Source: an uncultured Prevotella sp. | GTDB taxonomy: Bacteria > Bacteroidota > Bacteroidia > Bacteroidales > Bacteroidaceae | Direction: 5' to 3' | Length of the DNA stretch: 6,653 nucleotides | NCBI GenBank assembly: GCA_900556795.1 | Contig: USQD01000109.1 | Location: forward strand, 1-6,653 | Shown: positions 6,589 to 6,653 of the stretch, piece after piece | How positions within the stretch are numbered: position 1 is the stretch's first letter | Layout of the letters: each line of letters starts with the position of its first letter | The notes under the pieces: generated by a model | Databases searched by the model: none | Seen by the model: only the letters and a program-made list of their open reading frames with translations | Told to the model about the DNA's origin: nothing | Translations under genes and position numbers: made by a program

Positions 6589-6653
6589 AGATCGGAAGAG
6601 CGTCGTGTAGGGAAAGAGTGTAGATCTCGGTGGTCGCCGTATCATTAAAAAAA
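6589..6653. other. Illumina TruSeq adapter read-through (artefact, not genomic)
   Basis: Positions 6589-6646 match all 58 bases of the reverse complement of the TruSeq universal adapter, starting AGATCGGAAGAGC and ending CGCCGTATCATT. Seven A's follow (6647-6653), typical of reading past the end of a library fragment. The contig end was therefore extended by an untrimmed read. The first base, A at 6589, could also be genomic. Nothing biological should be annotated here. Confidence 0.98.

Noticed and set aside
6589..6646. Unusual GC-rich block upstream of dnaE that could be taken for a regulatory element or transferred DNA
   Set aside because: It is an exact sequencing adapter match.

Overview
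The window looks like a piece of a Bacteroidota chromosome, most likely from the Prevotella/Segatella group. Three things point there. The first gene is a PorX-type response regulator with a C-terminal PglZ/alkaline-phosphatase-like domain, a hallmark of this phylum. The one clear promoter matches the Bacteroides-type consensus (TTTG, 19 bp, TAnnTTTG). Start codons follow A/T-rich leaders with no Shine-Dalgarno sequence. The genus is an inference from overall sequence character and was not tested by any search.

Layout: two rightward genes face two leftward genes. On the + strand, porX (131-1699) is followed by tsaE (1769-2179) after a 69-bp gap that carries four tandem TTCAAAR heptamers. On the - strand, dnaE (6528-2818), encoding the DNA polymerase III alpha subunit, is followed by trxA (2765-2451) after a 52-bp gap with a 12-bp perfect palindrome. 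All four genes end in TAA. The convergent gap (2180-2450) holds a 22-bp-periodic repeat array that folds into alternative hairpins on the tsaE side, and a clean intrinsic terminator on the trxA side. A promoter for dnaE lies at 6558-6588.

The genes form two unrelated functional pairs: signalling for type IX secretion (porX) beside tRNA t6A modification (tsaE), and replication (dnaE) beside thiol-disulfide redox chemistry (trxA). No new multi-gene system is visible. The least explained DNA is the 22-bp array after tsaE. The DnaE PHP domain appears to keep a full metal-binding set, which suggests built-in proofreading.

The last 65 bases are not genomic. Positions 6589-6646 are an exact reverse complement of the Illumina TruSeq universal adapter, followed by seven A's. 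Genomic sequence stops at about 6588, at the edge of the dnaE promoter.
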